Shown here: positions 1 to 12,407 of the stretch, in pieces
Numbering within the stretch: position 1 is the first letter of the stretch
Layout: each line of letters begins with the position of its first letter
Origin: Naganishia liquefaciens
Taxonomy: Eukaryota; Basidiomycota; Tremellomycetes; Filobasidiales; Filobasidiaceae
Assembly (NCBI GenBank): GCA_013423385.1
Contig: BLZA01000009.1
Coordinates: 62,001 to 126,000 of the forward strand
DNA length: 64,000 bases
Direction: 5' to 3'
Position numbers and translations under genes: made by a program
Notes under the pieces: generated by a model
Told to the model about the DNA's origin: nothing
Seen by the model: only the letters and a program-made list of their open reading frames with translations
The model's database searches: none

Positions 1-29
1 CCACCGGGATCTCATCACGGGACACTTAC

Positions 30-270
30 TCCATTCCTTTGGATTCTCCTCAGTCCCTGGCTCGAAATGTACGAGCGTGAACTTTTCCGCGGCTTCGACA
101 TCCCTCGTACGCGCATGAATCCAAGGCGCAATCGTCGTCGTCGGCGAGAGCGTTATTTCGACATCGGGATCATCGACGAGGTCTCTGGTAGGCGCATGAA
201 GGCCGTACTTTTCGAGTTCGGGCGCCAGATTTGGGGGGACAGCGAATTCAGCTTCAATGGGTAGACCCCT
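30..270 (-). CDS. MFS transporter, N-terminal exon only (gene runs off the left edge)
   Basis: Read on the minus strand from about 268 down to 30, one open frame gives a hydrophilic stretch. It ends in FEPGTEENPKEWS, followed directly by a GTAAGT donor (24-29). The pattern 'FEPGD-ENP-NWS' just before the first membrane helix is typical of fungal DHA1-type (polyamine/drug:H+ antiporter) MFS proteins, and the complete transporter at 6759-9636 has an intron at nearly the same place. No in-frame ATG precedes it before an upstream stop. The exon therefore probably begins at an acceptor near 269 (ATCGCAG) or 280 (CAAACAG), with the start codon in an earlier exon I could not fix. All membrane segments lie outside the window, so the substrate cannot be judged. 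Confidence 0.55.
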
Positions 271-1027
271 GCGATAGTTTCTGTTTGATAGACTGTTGCT
301 TTCAGGTGTCGTTTGTGCTGTATGTGCTGTTTGTGGGGTTCTTGCGTCTCAATGGACCTGTTCTGATCGTGAAGCCTCATTAGAGCATTTTAATCCGTGC
401 CACAGTCATGTTGTAAATATGCCGAGACCAGGTGGCGATGCTGCAGTAGCATTGACAGGACGGGACGGGATCGACCTTCAGACACACACAGTCTTCTCGA
501 GTATCATTCCGCTGTTCGATACGGGGTCCAGTAGGTACACGGTACACGTCGCGAGCGAGCATTAGATCGAGTGAGCTATCTAGCGATAATCAATGCGTAA
601 TCATGGTCAGAGTGCACCGTATACATGTGTTTGACAGGTGGACGGAATTGGTGACAGCCATGACGAATGCAGGCGGATAAGAGGTTCGTGGGTACGGCGG
701 CGAACTGTTTGGTCTCGAACCGAACGTATCTTGTCTTTCGATTGGCCGTACTCTGAATATTCCCTTTACCGATGTCATGGTGAGGCTGGTTTATGATCAT
801 GCAAGCAACTCACGTCGAAGGGAATGCAAATAGCTAATGCAATCCGGTTCGGACTTCGCCTTGTTCGAGGTTGTTTACTTTGTCACGGCACACAAAATAA
901 GCGCGCAAAGTCTTGAAGACATTCATTCATCACCTTGATCGGTGTTGCACTCTTGATCGCTCTCCCTATTGCTTGAGCAGCATTCACGAGGGACACTTGG
1001 TATCGCCACTGAACCGAAGTGCATAAA
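271..1027. other. Intergenic/5' region, no gene recognised
   Basis: This lies between the minus-strand MFS exon and POP7. It should hold the first exon(s) and promoter of the former and the promoter of the latter. Short open frames on both strands have no recognisable composition. I see no tRNA, no repeat and no strong TATA box. Confidence 0.4.
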
Positions 1028-2579
1028 ATGGCTTCCCTGGGTCCTCAGAAAAACGGATCGAAGACGAAGCCTCAAAAGCGTCCTGCGCAAACATCCTCGC
1101 AAGATGCCGGCATGCATCCCCCCAAAAAACAGCGGATCGATGCTGATGCCGCAAAGGGAAATGGAAAGGCCAAGGTGGCAATAGCTGGAACTGGTGCGCG
1201 AGCGGATGGAACCAAGAATGCGGTAAAGGGAAAGGCAAATGAGAGGGAAAGGGTGGATGGCAAGCAGACGAGCGCGAAAGACGCGGAGAAGCAGGGCGAG
1301 AAGAGCGTAGACGGTTTGATTGCTGCTGCTCCTGCTATCGAGAAGCCTGTGCAGATGACTGGCACGAACACGAAAGCAGCAGAGGCTGTGCCCAAAGCAA
1401 CGGAAATCTCAACAGAGACGAGTCAGAACAAAAGCATTGGCGGCATTCCTGCGAAAACCATACCTCCTGTCGAACGAAACCCGCCAAAGTCCGCTCCATC
1501 ACGCGATGTCGGTACATCCGGTCCAAGGGAACCGAAGCAGCGACCAAAAAATGCAAAGACAAGCAAACCCTCCAACAAAGACGGCGCCATCATCAACGGC
1601 AAACAACTCAGGATCGCTCGTCGCATGCCGCCAGTCAAACCCGTCACTGCTGATGGCCAAAACGCTCTCGGTCGGCCCAAAAGCGCTTCGGGATCGAATC
1701 CCACAAGAGCTATCGAGGGGAGAGACGTCGTGTTTGTAACGCGCAAGACGAATCTGGGGAGTTACATGCGGCGATGCAAGACTTTGCTTGTCGAGGATGG
1801 GTATGTCCTTGAACCTCGCTCGCTGACCGTGGCAAGTCGCTGATGTCATGGATTACTGACAGATTGAATCAAATTACACTGCATGCCCTTTGCGTTGCCA
1901 TCCCGCACGCTGTCATGCTTTTATACGCTCTCACCGACATCCTACCGTTCCCGCGGCAATTCATACACCATGAGATCCAGACGTCGAGCGTGGAATGTCA
2001 CGACGAGATGTCCCTTGTCGCTGCCGAATTGCAGAAAGAGGATGCAGTTGGTGCAGACAAGGGCAAGGGCAAGAGCAAGGCGCTTGCCATCTTTGAGGAG
2101 GACGAGGCGGGATTCAGAAGCCGGACGAAGGTAAGCACCGAGTCAATACTCTAACGCATACATAGTTTCTGATCACGATTACCCAGTCCGGTATCCGCAT
2201 TACTATCCGTATTGGCAAGGGCGCCCGCGTCTCGCCCGCAGAACACGAGAATCCGACGGCACAGAAAACGGGCGGAAAGAAGGCACGTCCGAACAAGGCT
2301 CAACGGGTCGCTAAGCGTGCGCAGGAGGACGGCGAACGCGATGCGGATATGGGCGAACCTGTGGGAATAGTCGATGAAGAAGAGGGAATGAACGAGGAGG
2401 CTGTCAATGGGCCAAAAGCGGGTGCACCGAAACACCAAGGGAAAGCGCTGATGACGACGAAGAGTCCTCGTAAAGGTATCGAAAAGGCGGATGGTCTGCC
2501 TGGAGGAGCAAGGAAGCAGAAGAAGTTGGCAGCAAAGCAGAAACCCCGGACCAATGCGGTCGCGATGGATGTAGATTAG
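1028..2579 (+). CDS. POP7: RNase P / RNase MRP subunit POP7 (Rpp20), Alba-domain protein
   Basis: Exons 1028-1800, 1863-2130 and 2166-2579 give 484 aa. Residues about 235-400 form an Alba-type fold of the Rpp20/Pop7 family. They start with DVVFVTRKTNLGSYMRRCK, continue across intron 1 into ITLHALCVAIPHAVMLL, and end after intron 2 with ITQSGIRITIRIGKG. The last piece matches the terminal strand of human Rpp20. The family binds RNase P and MRP RNA as a heterodimer with Pop6/Rpp25, and acts in 5' tRNA maturation and rRNA processing in the nucleus/nucleolus. The protein is far longer than the usual ~140 aa. A 235-residue Lys/Ala/Pro-rich N-terminus, an acidic insert between strands and a basic C-terminal tail surround the domain. 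The start is the first ATG in frame. The family call is firm; the function of the extensions is unknown. Confidence 0.85.
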
Positions 2580-2820
2580 AGGGAGACTTATGGGTTGTAT
2601 CGCTGTCATGTGCATGTGACAATCCCTAGAAAGATTAAGGCGTGGCCCCCTTTCTCGAACAACTACGGTCGCGCATCAATGCGGCTATGCTAGCATACTA
2701 TGCTTGCCATCTTGCTATCAGATATTGACACTCGAACTCGATAAACCCGAGGGCTGTTATCAACCGGAAGCAAAGTGAATCGTCAAAGGTCGAGTCTGAC
2801 CGATCACCTCAGCCAAGCAA

Positions 2821-5800
2821 ATGACGAAGAAGCCGTGGGCTACTCCCGAGGTCTCGCTCTCAATTTCCACAAAAGGGCAGCCTGAGTCAGCCCGACCGAG
2901 CCTACATCCAGGTCTGAACATGTCGCCCACCTCAATAGAGAGCCCATCGGTGCCAGCGGCCACGAACGGGCATCCCGCCGGCGCCCCACCGACGACCGAG
3001 AAGCCGAGTTTTCTCCGTTCCGCGATATCGACAGAGGACGCTCCATTTGTCAAGATGGATGAGAGGGAACGTTTATGGCATACTGGGATTCGGATCGGCA
3101 AGGAGAAGGTCACGGGGGAGGAAGGACAAAGAGTCATGGTCACTGCGTGGTGAGCTCTATCGCTTTACGTGCTCGCAGGAAGCGCTCACTCGACGTCGGT
3201 CTCAGGCTGAAATATGCGTTGACGCCGGATGAGACGGCTGCAATGTCAGTCGAAGAAGTTCATCATAGCTTTACGCAGGCGTTTCCCCTTCCGCTCAGCA
3301 TTTCCGCACCCGCGACCCCTACCGAGATGCTCGCTCATATCGAGCGTGCCTTTCCTGACTCTGTGACTCACGACACAGCTACCGCAAGAACGACGCTCAA
3401 AGCCAAGCTCCAGCCGCTTGATTTCGACAAGTCAGCTGACATTTGGGCGAAAGCCGGATACGACTTGACGATGTGGGTATTGCAATGCGTCCAGTCCCAG
3501 ATTTCGAGCCATAGGCGCAAGGCGGACCAGCTGGAACCGGACGCTGTTTCTGCCAAACATGGCCTCGTTGGAACAGGCATGAGCTTGACTGCTGAAGATT
3601 CGGACAAGCCGCCCTTGGGAGTAGTCGTCAAAGAAGAACCCGCGCAACTGAAAACTGAAACCGCAAACGTCGATGAGAAACCGACACGGAAAGCCGTCAC
3701 GGCGGACAAGATCCCAGATTCGGCTTATACGTTACTGTCTACGGCAGGCATGCCTTTCCCACAACTATCAATTCGCAAGAACTTTCGGACAATGATCACG
3801 CCGTCGGCTGAACACACCATAGCTTCGCCTGTGATCGCTCAGCCGACGAACGCTGCTCAACTGCCCTCAGTATTGAGCAATGGGGACCCACCGGCAGTGA
3901 AGGAAGAGGAGAAGGCGCAAGGGATCTTACAGAGACAGGTCAATATTGGAAGATACTGTCCTCAGGTATCGGGGCACGAAGGCAGCGTCAGAGTTGTGAA
4001 GTCTTGGCAAGTTTACGAGAAGCGGTAAACCGACATATGCTAACCTCTTTTACACTGCTAGGCTACACGCATGGCTGTCGCCCTCAGCGCCACAAAAGGT
4101 GACAAGCGTCACCGACGTTGTCAACCCGACAGTTTCGAAACGCTCAAGCAAGGACTCCGCCTTGGGAAAGCAAGCGGCGCCAACGCTATTGACCCCGCTG
4201 AGCGACATCTACATCATGTACTCCAACTACGCATTTCATCCGCCGCAATGTCCTCTACTCGATTACGAAGACTTTATGCGGGTCGTACGGGGCGACGAGG
4301 AGAAGCCGCGAACAGAGCCGCCGTCGGAGGATGAGCCGGTCTGGACTCTGCCTTGTCCCTTGGTTCTGAGACAAGACGTGTCAATTGAAGCACCATCGGA
4401 ATCTGCAGCAAAGTCAAAATCAGCAAAACAACCAAAACAGGAAATCCCATACCTCGTTCAAGCTTCCTTCCGCTTCGACCCGAATCGAAGTATGGACGCC
4501 GCGGCGTATCTCGATGCGGGTAATACGTCAGAGAGCGCCACGACTGCGACTCGAGGTCCACATCACAAAGAGCACGATTTGGTATGGCGCAGTGTTGGGT
4601 TGAACTTTTCGCGATGGGTCAAGGCGGAACGTGCCAAGAGGAGACCAAAGCCGGATACGGGTGCTGCGGGAGAGACAGAGCGGGCGAGTAAGCGACGAAA
4701 GGTTGAGGAGAATGGTACGACGCCCGTGACTATTACAGGCTCGCAAAGAGCTCCTTACGATCCGCGACCATCGGTGATGCTACCTTCTGTCATGCCGCCG
4801 ACAGCCGAACAGAGAAGACGGCATATCATGGCAACCTGGTAAGCACTTCACCGGTTACTTCTTGAATACTACTGATTCGCACGTTTCAGGCTCAACGACA
4901 ACTATGCTCGCCATTCGGATCCCAATTTGCGCATCGAACAGAAAGTCCTTTGGGCCGCTTTCCTCTCTCAAGTTGTTCGAAGTCTGCCACCCTGGGAGAG
5001 CGAAACCTTTACCTATATGCGTCCGAACGAGCTATTCGCACTCACAACCGAGATGTGGGGCACAAGACTGGCGGCCGAATCGCCACCTACTGATGTTAAC
5101 GGGATGCAGCGACATAGCTTCTGGATCTGTGGAATTGTCGAGAGGCCTCCAAAAACGACTTTCAAAACGCACGCGATTCAGCCGCGTAATCCCCTTTTAC
5201 AGCAAGGCTTTCCGCAAGAGCGGCATATGTCGCGTTACACTGCGCCTCATCCCACATATTCACCGCATGCTCAGCAAAGAGCGCCAGCTCGTCCCCTCGA
5301 GCAGCAAAGATCGAATAATCCGTCAAGCGCGAGATCACAGCAATTCATCACCCATTCCAGCCCGCAAGCTCCTTATACCGCGCACACGGCTTGTCCTCCA
5401 AGATCTGCACAACCTGTTCCTCTCGACCAGAGGCAAGGACCTTTAACGATGAACGCATCACATACTTCGCTCACTAGCTACAGTGTATCTGAAAGATCTT
5501 CTATGGGCACAAGCTCAACTCACACGGCTCATATTCTTCTATCAAATCCACACGCTGCCGCACCAAGTCATCCACAAGCCTCATCATCCGTCAAGTCAAT
5601 GTCTTATCCGATATCGGCTCCCACATTGCCCTTGTCCGCAGGCTCCTCGTTCGAATCCCGAGCCATCCTTCCGCCGGCTCCCAGCATGGAAAGTGCTCAA
5701 CCGTCTGTCAACTCGGCGAGGCCCGAAAGAGTGGGCTTTTCATCTTCACACCAGCCTGTCCCAAATCCAGATCAGCCTTCGCAAGCGGCATCCAACTCTC

Positions 5801-5829
5801 AAGATCGACACGTCAGTAGAGACGAGTAA
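2821..5829 (+). CDS. Uncharacterised 963-aa protein with a possible RFX-like (Rsc9/ARID2-type) domain
   Basis: Exons 2821-3149, 3179-4024, 4062-4838 and 4890-5829 join in frame to 963 aa. The first ~640 residues contain a moderately ordered region with many aromatic and acidic residues and a basic KRRK patch near the end of exon 3. From about residue 650 the sequence runs WLNDNYARHSDPNLRIEQ, then LWAAFL, then EMWGTRL about 40 residues on, then HSFWICGIVERPP. This spacing resembles the winged-helix RFX-type domain of Rsc9/ARID2 chromatin-remodelling subunits (W-L-x-x-N-Y, L-Y/W, the GTR-like turn, and a final Y/W-x-I/Y-G-I). The last 200 residues are Ser/Pro/Gln-rich and probably disordered. 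No ARID domain is visible. The RFX reading is my inference; membership of RSC or SWI/SNF would follow only if it holds. Confidence 0.6.
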
Positions 5830-6758
5830 TAAACGTTGCATCATTTTATAAATAACGCTTGACGCGGTGAAACGGAACCTTTTTATGATATTCTTCGCGC
5901 AATCTATCGTATATCATCACTGTGTCAGGATCATAGCGTCTGTGTGATCCAGCGATGGACACTCGGCTTGCTCAATAAGCAACGTTGCTGGCATACTTAA
6001 AGATAAGGCAGAAACCAGCTTGCCCTCGCATTGCTCATATACCTGATTCGTCATTCACCTCCACGCGCGCGTGATGCCGAGGTCGTGCCGAAGTGTCGAT
6101 CACCTGGAGTGGAGACAACTTAGCCGAATCTAGCCGAAGTGACCAGCGAATTGGCCGATGCCGATCAGCCGCGAATAGAAGCTGCATCCCGCTTTTCGTC
6201 TTTCAGGATCAACAAGCCGCATCAATCCTAGGGGTCATCATGGAACCATCCTGTCCTCCAAGTCTCGATCGATGGGCAAAGACGTCGTTGTGGAAGGACT
6301 CATGAGCTAGCTATCGATAGGATTGGCGGAAACCACGGCGCATTGGAGCATGGAACCGAGACACGGCGCAGCTCACGGCGCCTAATGCTGGCGCCCGGCG
6401 GCGGGGCATGCGTTGCTGCAGGAGAATGCCGACAGCTATCCGATGTCGGCACGGTCCAAATGTTATAGTGTGAAATTTGACCTATCTATGACATAAGGCT
6501 TCTCCCGCACAGCTGCCGATCGCAACATCTGCGCCTTCTCTTGAAAATAATTGTTTGAATCACCCGGTCTTGGGTCGGTTTGCCATTTACATCTAGCTAT
6601 TACATCCGTAGCATCTTCTGCCATCCCAAGGCTCTGTGCTCCTCGCTGCCACTGTGTAGTATTCCGGCAAGATTGAACCACGCGTATCGGCTGAAGAAGA
6701 GGAAGTCACCTCTGCCAAGACCCATCGAGAAAGCCAGCAAGGAGCAGAAGGTGGTAAC
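5830..6758. other. Intergenic region upstream of the MFS transporter
   Basis: 929 bp without a supportable gene. It holds an AT-rich 3' flank after the previous stop. Between about 6335 and 6415 there is a GC-rich patch with several copies of the word CACGGCGC and nearby GGCGCC words. These could be promoter elements for the MFS gene, but this is unproven. Short frames here have no family-like features. Confidence 0.35.
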
Positions 6759-9636
6759 ATGACAACGCCAGCCCATAATACACAGGCCTCCGGCTCTTCC
6801 ACGCCCTTCGATGAACATCCTGAAGAGCGAGACCACGTTCTGCCACCATTACGGACATTTGACACCGGAAACTATGGCCCAACAGCTTCGAACCGGCAGG
6901 TCCCGCCGTCCCCAACCTCTGATGCTCGTGGATCCGGAGCTGGATTCAGCAAGATCGGGCGAACAAGATCTGCTTCAAGATCATCCGCAACAGGTATTGC
7001 AGCAAACAATTCAAACAATTTCATTTCGCTCGCAACGACTGCCAACGGTAGCGATTTTGTTGCCCCTCCCCATGTGGCACCCACTTACAGACCCGCCAGC
7101 GAGGCGGCTGGCGCAGATGGACTCACGCGGCTGCCATCGGTCACACCCAGCTTGAAACGAGTGACCAGTCGACCGCCTGTCGGTGAGTACATTCTGGAAG
7201 TCGCCTTGACCTGCTACTGATGCTTTGTTTCAGTTTCCATCATGGGTTCCGTCTCGCCAGCTGACGACGATTCGGATGACGACAACAATGCCTTTGTTGC
7301 TGTTCGATCCAGGGAGGAGGCTGTGGCGAGAGATGAACGGCGAAATCGCGCTCGAGGCTATTCAAATGCCCCGGTACCGGTGGCGAGTCCAGGCTTCGCG
7401 GAGCGCATCACGCCCGGTTCTGGCGGATCTACCGCTTCAAATGACGACAGCACCCTAGCGAACGATGTCGGTTCCACGTCAGGCAATAACACAGAGAAGG
7501 CCAAAGAACAACAAAAGCCAGAAGTGGACGTCGCTGTAGAGAAGACAGACGAAGAGTGGATGGTTAGGTTCGAAAAAGACGATCCAGCGAATCCGAAGGT
7601 CAGCTCTCTGCTCCAATTCTGTTAGCATGAAAAGGTGCTGAAGATGACTTGAAGAATTGGTCGGCGCTTTACCGATGGTATCTCACGGCGGCAGGCAGTC
7701 TTTTGGTTTTGAACAGTACTTTCGCAAGTTCTGCACCATGTAAGCCAGGAGATACACTGTATTTCCAATAAAGGCTGAACTTTGACTTCTTCTCTAGCCG
7801 GCGTTGTTCCCGAACTCGAGCAAGAGTTCGGCTTTGGCAGAGAAGTTGGCACTCTGACAATCTCGCTGTTTGTGGCTGGGTACATTTGTGGTCCCCTGCT
7901 TTGGGGTCCAGCTTCGGAGCAGGTCGGACGAAAGCCTCCCTTCTTGGTAGCATTCTTGTTCTACACAGGTTTCCAGGTGTGTCTTGTTCAGGAGCCAGAC
8001 GTCGAGGCGCTCATCCGTCAGATCTAGGTCGGATGTGCTCTGTCGCATAATACTGGATCCATATTGGTTTTCCGATTCCTTGGTGGTATCTTCGCCAGTT
8101 GTCCTCTTACGAATTCCGGGTAGGGCGCGATTCCCAATGACGATACAGCACGCGTACTTATTCTTTGGCTTCCAGTGGACTACTGGCTGATATTTGGGAC
8201 GCCGATCGACGAGGTATTGCCATGGCATACTTCTCTCTGGCTCCATTCGCAGTGAGTAGTTTGGATTCCTTCACGACGTTCACTGTTCTGACACTGTTGG
8301 TCTTAGGGGCCTGCACTTGGGTATGGACTTTAATTAAATCCTTACAAATCAATTCGCTGATTCCATTCATCGATACAGTCCCATCGTTGGAGGTTTCATT
8401 GGTAGTAGCAATGCAAGCTGGAGGTGGCTCTTCTGGGTCTTGGCGCTTTTCGCCGGATTCTGTGGGCTTTTGGTCCTTTTCACTGTCCCAGAAACGTACA
8501 CGCCAAAGATCCTGGCACAAAAGGCAAAGAGGTTGAGGAAAGAGACGGGCGATGACCGATACTGGGCGCCTCGTGAGTGTCTCGACGGCTTGTGTGACGC
8601 CCGCTGACCACGATGCTCGTATGCAGTGGAGCGCAACGAGCGCAATTTCAAGAGCCTTGCCCGTGATCTTTTCATCAAACCTTTCAAAATGCTGTTTACG
8701 GAGCCCATGTTGGCTGCCATCACTGTCTATATGTAAGATTCATTCGAATCCAGCCCTTTCTCGTGCTGATATACCTTGCCTCGCAGGTCTTTCGTCTATG
8801 GATGGTCGGTACATAACATGCATTTGGTGCTCTGATGCTGACCGTTTTGCTTACGCAGTGTTTACCTCATGTTTGAAGCATACCCGATCGTCTTCAGCGT
8901 CGGACACGGCTTCTCTGCAGGAATCACCGGCCTAATGTTCCTCGGCGTGTTCCTGGGCGGTGTGCTTTCCACTATCATCTACCTCGTCTACTTCAACCCG
9001 AGATACAAGAAGGTCCACAAGCGACACAGCCCGGCGCCGACCCCGCCCGAAGTCCGTATCGAGTTCTGCTTGATGGCCGCCCCCTTGCTGGTCATCGCCT
9101 TCTTCGTGTTCGGCTGGACGAGCTACCCGACGCTATCGTGGGTCGGACCGTGTATCGGAGGCGGTATCTTGGGCGCGGCAGTTCTCGCCATCTTTGTATC
9201 TCTTTTCAACTACGTGAGTTTAGTCTTTTCTCGCCAAGTCTTGCTTTCCCTGACCGCTGCCTCGTAGATCGTCGACACGTATCTCTTTGCGGCCGCTTCT
9301 GCACTTGCTGCCAACACCGTCTGCCGGTAAGTCTCATCTTCCGCTGATTTGAAAACGCAAGCTGACCCGCTTCAATGTTGGTAGATCCGTCTTTGGTGCC
9401 GTGTTCCCCCTGTTTGCTACGCAGAGTACGCTATTGAGCGCCTATAAACTGCAGCCCGCAGCTGACTCGCGTCGTTTACAGTGTACGAGAAGCTCAATCC
9501 TCGATGGGCAAGCACATTGCTTGGCTTCATCGCTCTCATCATGGCGCCGATACCGTTCATCCTCATAAAGTATGGACCAGCGCTTCGAGCTCGATCCAAG
9601 CATGCACCGGATCTGTCAAAGCTTGGTAAATTATAG
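6759..9636 (+). CDS. DHA1-type MFS transporter (drug/polyamine:H+ antiporter family)
   Basis: Fourteen exons join to 720 aa: 6759-7182, 7234-7598, 7655-7739, 7798-7976, 8028-8119, 8176-8251, 8307-8320, 8379-8572, 8627-8732, 8787-8804, 8859-9213, 9268-9326, 9385-9425, 9482-9636. A ~280-residue Ser/Asn-rich cytoplasmic N-terminus ends in DPANPKNWSALYRWYLT, the hallmark before helix 1. Family motifs follow: GPLLWGPASEQVGRKP (helix 2 / loop 2-3), GGLLADIWDADRRG, GPALGPIVGGF (helix 5), SWRWLFWVLA and VPETYTPKIL. The tail is short and basic. The family exports toxic organic cations, azoles or polyamines at the plasma membrane using the proton gradient; the substrate here is unknown. Exon 7 (14 nt) and exon 10 (18 nt) are microexons needed to keep the conserved helices in frame. 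Confidence 0.9.
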
Positions 9637-10219
9637 AAAGCTCATTAAACGAGAGATAGATAATTATAATAGCATACATGCAGGATCAGGATGTAGTATA
9701 TCGGCTGGCTTGCCAGTCCTGTCGTATAATCATATTATGTTTGAGTCCCGTGCATTGACTGGTAGTAGACATCGGGATTTCCCTGCCGCACAGTCCATTG
9801 CGTCCCGTACGGAGCGCAAACTTCCCCCAGTGGCATGCGCTTGACTCGTTCGCAAGCTCGCTACGGGACATCGGCGAATCCTGCAAGTTTGTTGCTCTGA
9901 AACCGCCCAGGACGTAGGAGCAGCAATGTTTCATCACATTCCCCTCCCCGCTATTTGTATCTTTTCGCATTGGCCCCAAATGGGTGTGCTCGTGGTCCAT
10001 ATGGACGATGGTCGATCTTTGCAAGCAGGACGTACGGTGGCGATCCGGATATCGCGTTTGCTCGGTGCGCCCGTTGCAAATGACCCGATGCGGCATGGCG
10101 CGGCGATGACCGACAGCGTGCGGCGTACGGTGCGGCACACAACGACGACCCATCAGCGTCCTCCTCCTCCTCCTCCCCCGTTGCTGGCCGTCCTTTCCCA
10201 TATCAATCCATCAATCAGT
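9637..10219. other. Intergenic region between MFS transporter and aminopeptidase
   Basis: 583 bp. It contains an AT-rich stretch at 9620-9740 after the MFS stop. A CTCCTCCTCC pyrimidine tract (about 10158-10180) lies about 40-60 bp before the aminopeptidase ATG and may mark its core promoter or 5' UTR. I see no gene in it. Confidence 0.35.
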
Positions 10220-12407
10220 ATGCTGCCCACATCGTGCCTCATCGCCGTCCTTGCGGCACTCGTCACGTCCTCGTCGGCGGTCATCATCCCGCGCCCCGCT
10301 CAAGTCCAGGAACACTATGTTCCTTCCACCCTTCAGTTGGGCGAAACCGATCAGACGGCTCTTGCCTCGTCGGTGCTCGCCATCAATGATGTTCTTTCCG
10401 TCTCCGCGCTCAAGGAGATGGATGAACATCTGAAGGACTACAAGGGATGGAATTTGGAGGAGAAGCGGTTGATTGCGATGGAGGGAGAGATGGGAGAGGA
10501 GTTCAAGTGGGTGACGGAGATGGATAAGGTTGCCCTGAGGGCCAAGGGGACGAGGTTCATGGATATGTAAGTGGTATTGGAAGACTGAGAAGATCGTTGG
10601 AGCTGCTTTGAAAGCGCCAAAAATTACTTTTCGGAGGAGTGTGGTGACCGTGGCGTTTGGTGCTTGTTAGCGACAATGTTGAGCTGAAGGCAAGAAGATC
10701 TTCTTCGATGGCGTCGCTGGACCGCTTGAGAATAGTTGAACGGGAGAGCCCAAGGATTAGGGGTAGATCTAGGGGAAGATCTACCCTGCTTTTGGGGCTC
10801 TGAAGGCTAACAACTTTCGGCAAAACGCGCATCATGCTGACGGCATAAACTAGTACCGACACTCCGCACCTTGGAATGGGCAACATGCTATCCCCCTCTG
10901 GATCCTCCAACAAGCTCTACTGTAAGCTACCTTTGATTCTCCCTTTCGATTTGTCTAACCATTAATGCAGCCTACCCGAGCCCCTCGGTAAACTCCACGA
11001 CCCACGCATACGCGATATCCCACCTTTTCCCCAAGCTTTCCACTGACACGATGAAGACCAATCTCATGCAATTCAGCGGCTTCCGAACTCGGTACTATCG
11101 TTCCGACACGGGTAAACAGAGTCAAGCATGGCTCCTCGCCAAGGTCCAGGAATACGCTGCGGCGAATCCGAGCATCACCGTCAAGGAACACCCGCACCCT
11201 TGGGGCCAGAACAGTATCGTCGCGAGAATCCCTATCAAGGCACATGGCGCAAACAAGGGCAAGGATGATAAGAAGCACAAGAAGAAGGAGGAGAGCGTGG
11301 TGATTATCGGTGCGCACCAGGATAGCGCCAACATGTGGCCGTTCTTGCCAGCGCCTGGAGGTATGTCCCGTTCTCGCGGACAGGTTCATTCGTGTGACAA
11401 CCCTTCTCACGTCCACTGTCTTCTTTTACCTCGCGTTCCTGGCCTCTTCATGTCCGTTACAGCCGACGACGATGGATCCGGTACAACATCTATCCTCGAC
11501 GCCTTCCGTGTGCTCGCCTCAAGCCCGACATACGCCCCGACCGCCTCTGCCGTCGAATTCCACTGGTACTCGGCGGAAGAAGGTGGCCTGTTGGGCAGTC
11601 AGGCAGTTGCAAAGGTGTATGAGGAGGAAGGTGTTGATGTCAAGGGAATGATCCAGATGGATATGACGGGTACGTCTTGGTATTTCAGTCTTCTCCTAAT
11701 GACGGTTTTCGGGCTGACATATATTTGGGTTTAGCTTGGGTTAAGAAGGATACCGAGGAAGTCGTCGGTGTCATTACCGATTACGTCGATCCTGCGTACG
11801 TCTCTTTTGGCTTCCAGGCCGTACGGAAGCGCTGATCTCTATGCTCGTACACAGCTTGAGCAAGTTCATCGCCGACGCCGTCACTGCGTACTGTATGTGA
11901 TCCTGTTAGATTTCAATGATGCAGTCGGAAAACTGATGTATTAAATAATGTCAGGTGACATCCCGCCTGTTCCGACCAAATGCGGTTATGCCTGCTCAGA
12001 GTACGTCGCATGAATCAATGCGAAACCTCGCTACTCGCGAGCTGCGCTGATCGACCTCATGCCTTTCCACAGCCACGCGTCGTGGTCTAAGGCAGGCTAC
12101 CAATCCGCCTTCTCTATCGGTAAGCAGCCACTGATTTCTCGTTGAGCTATCCTCCATGTAGCGCTCACACTCGCCTTCTCCGTTTGCAGAATCAACGTTC
12201 GAGAACTCGAACCACGCAATCCATTCCACAGGTGACACGATCGAGCACCCGGAATTCAGCTTTGATCACATGCAGGAGTGAGTTATGCGTACATCGCGCT
12301 TTCGTAATCCTAGTGTCTGATAGGTCATCACTCAAAATACTAGGTTCTCCAAACTTGCAATCGCATTCGCGGTCGAGCTTGGTGGTGTGGAAGTTCCGAA
12401 GAAGTAG
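10220..12407 (+). CDS. Secreted zinc aminopeptidase, M28 family (leucyl aminopeptidase type)
   Basis: Ten exons (10220-10566, 10854-10921, 10971-11360, 11463-11669, 11735-11795, 11855-11892, 11955-12000, 12073-12119, 12190-12277, 12344-12407) give 451 aa. A signal peptide (MLPTSCLIAVLAALVTSSSA) is followed by a propeptide-like region. The M28 metal site is complete and in order: the His and Asp of GAHQDS, the Asp of ADDDGSG, Glu-Glu of SAEEGG, Asp of MDMTA, and the His of IHSTGD. This is the co-catalytic two-zinc arrangement of fungal secreted leucyl aminopeptidases (LapA-like), which remove N-terminal residues from extracellular peptides. A Lys-rich insert (about KGKDDKKHKKKEE) sits just before the first ligand. 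Intron 1 is 287 nt, several times longer than the others. Confidence 0.93.
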
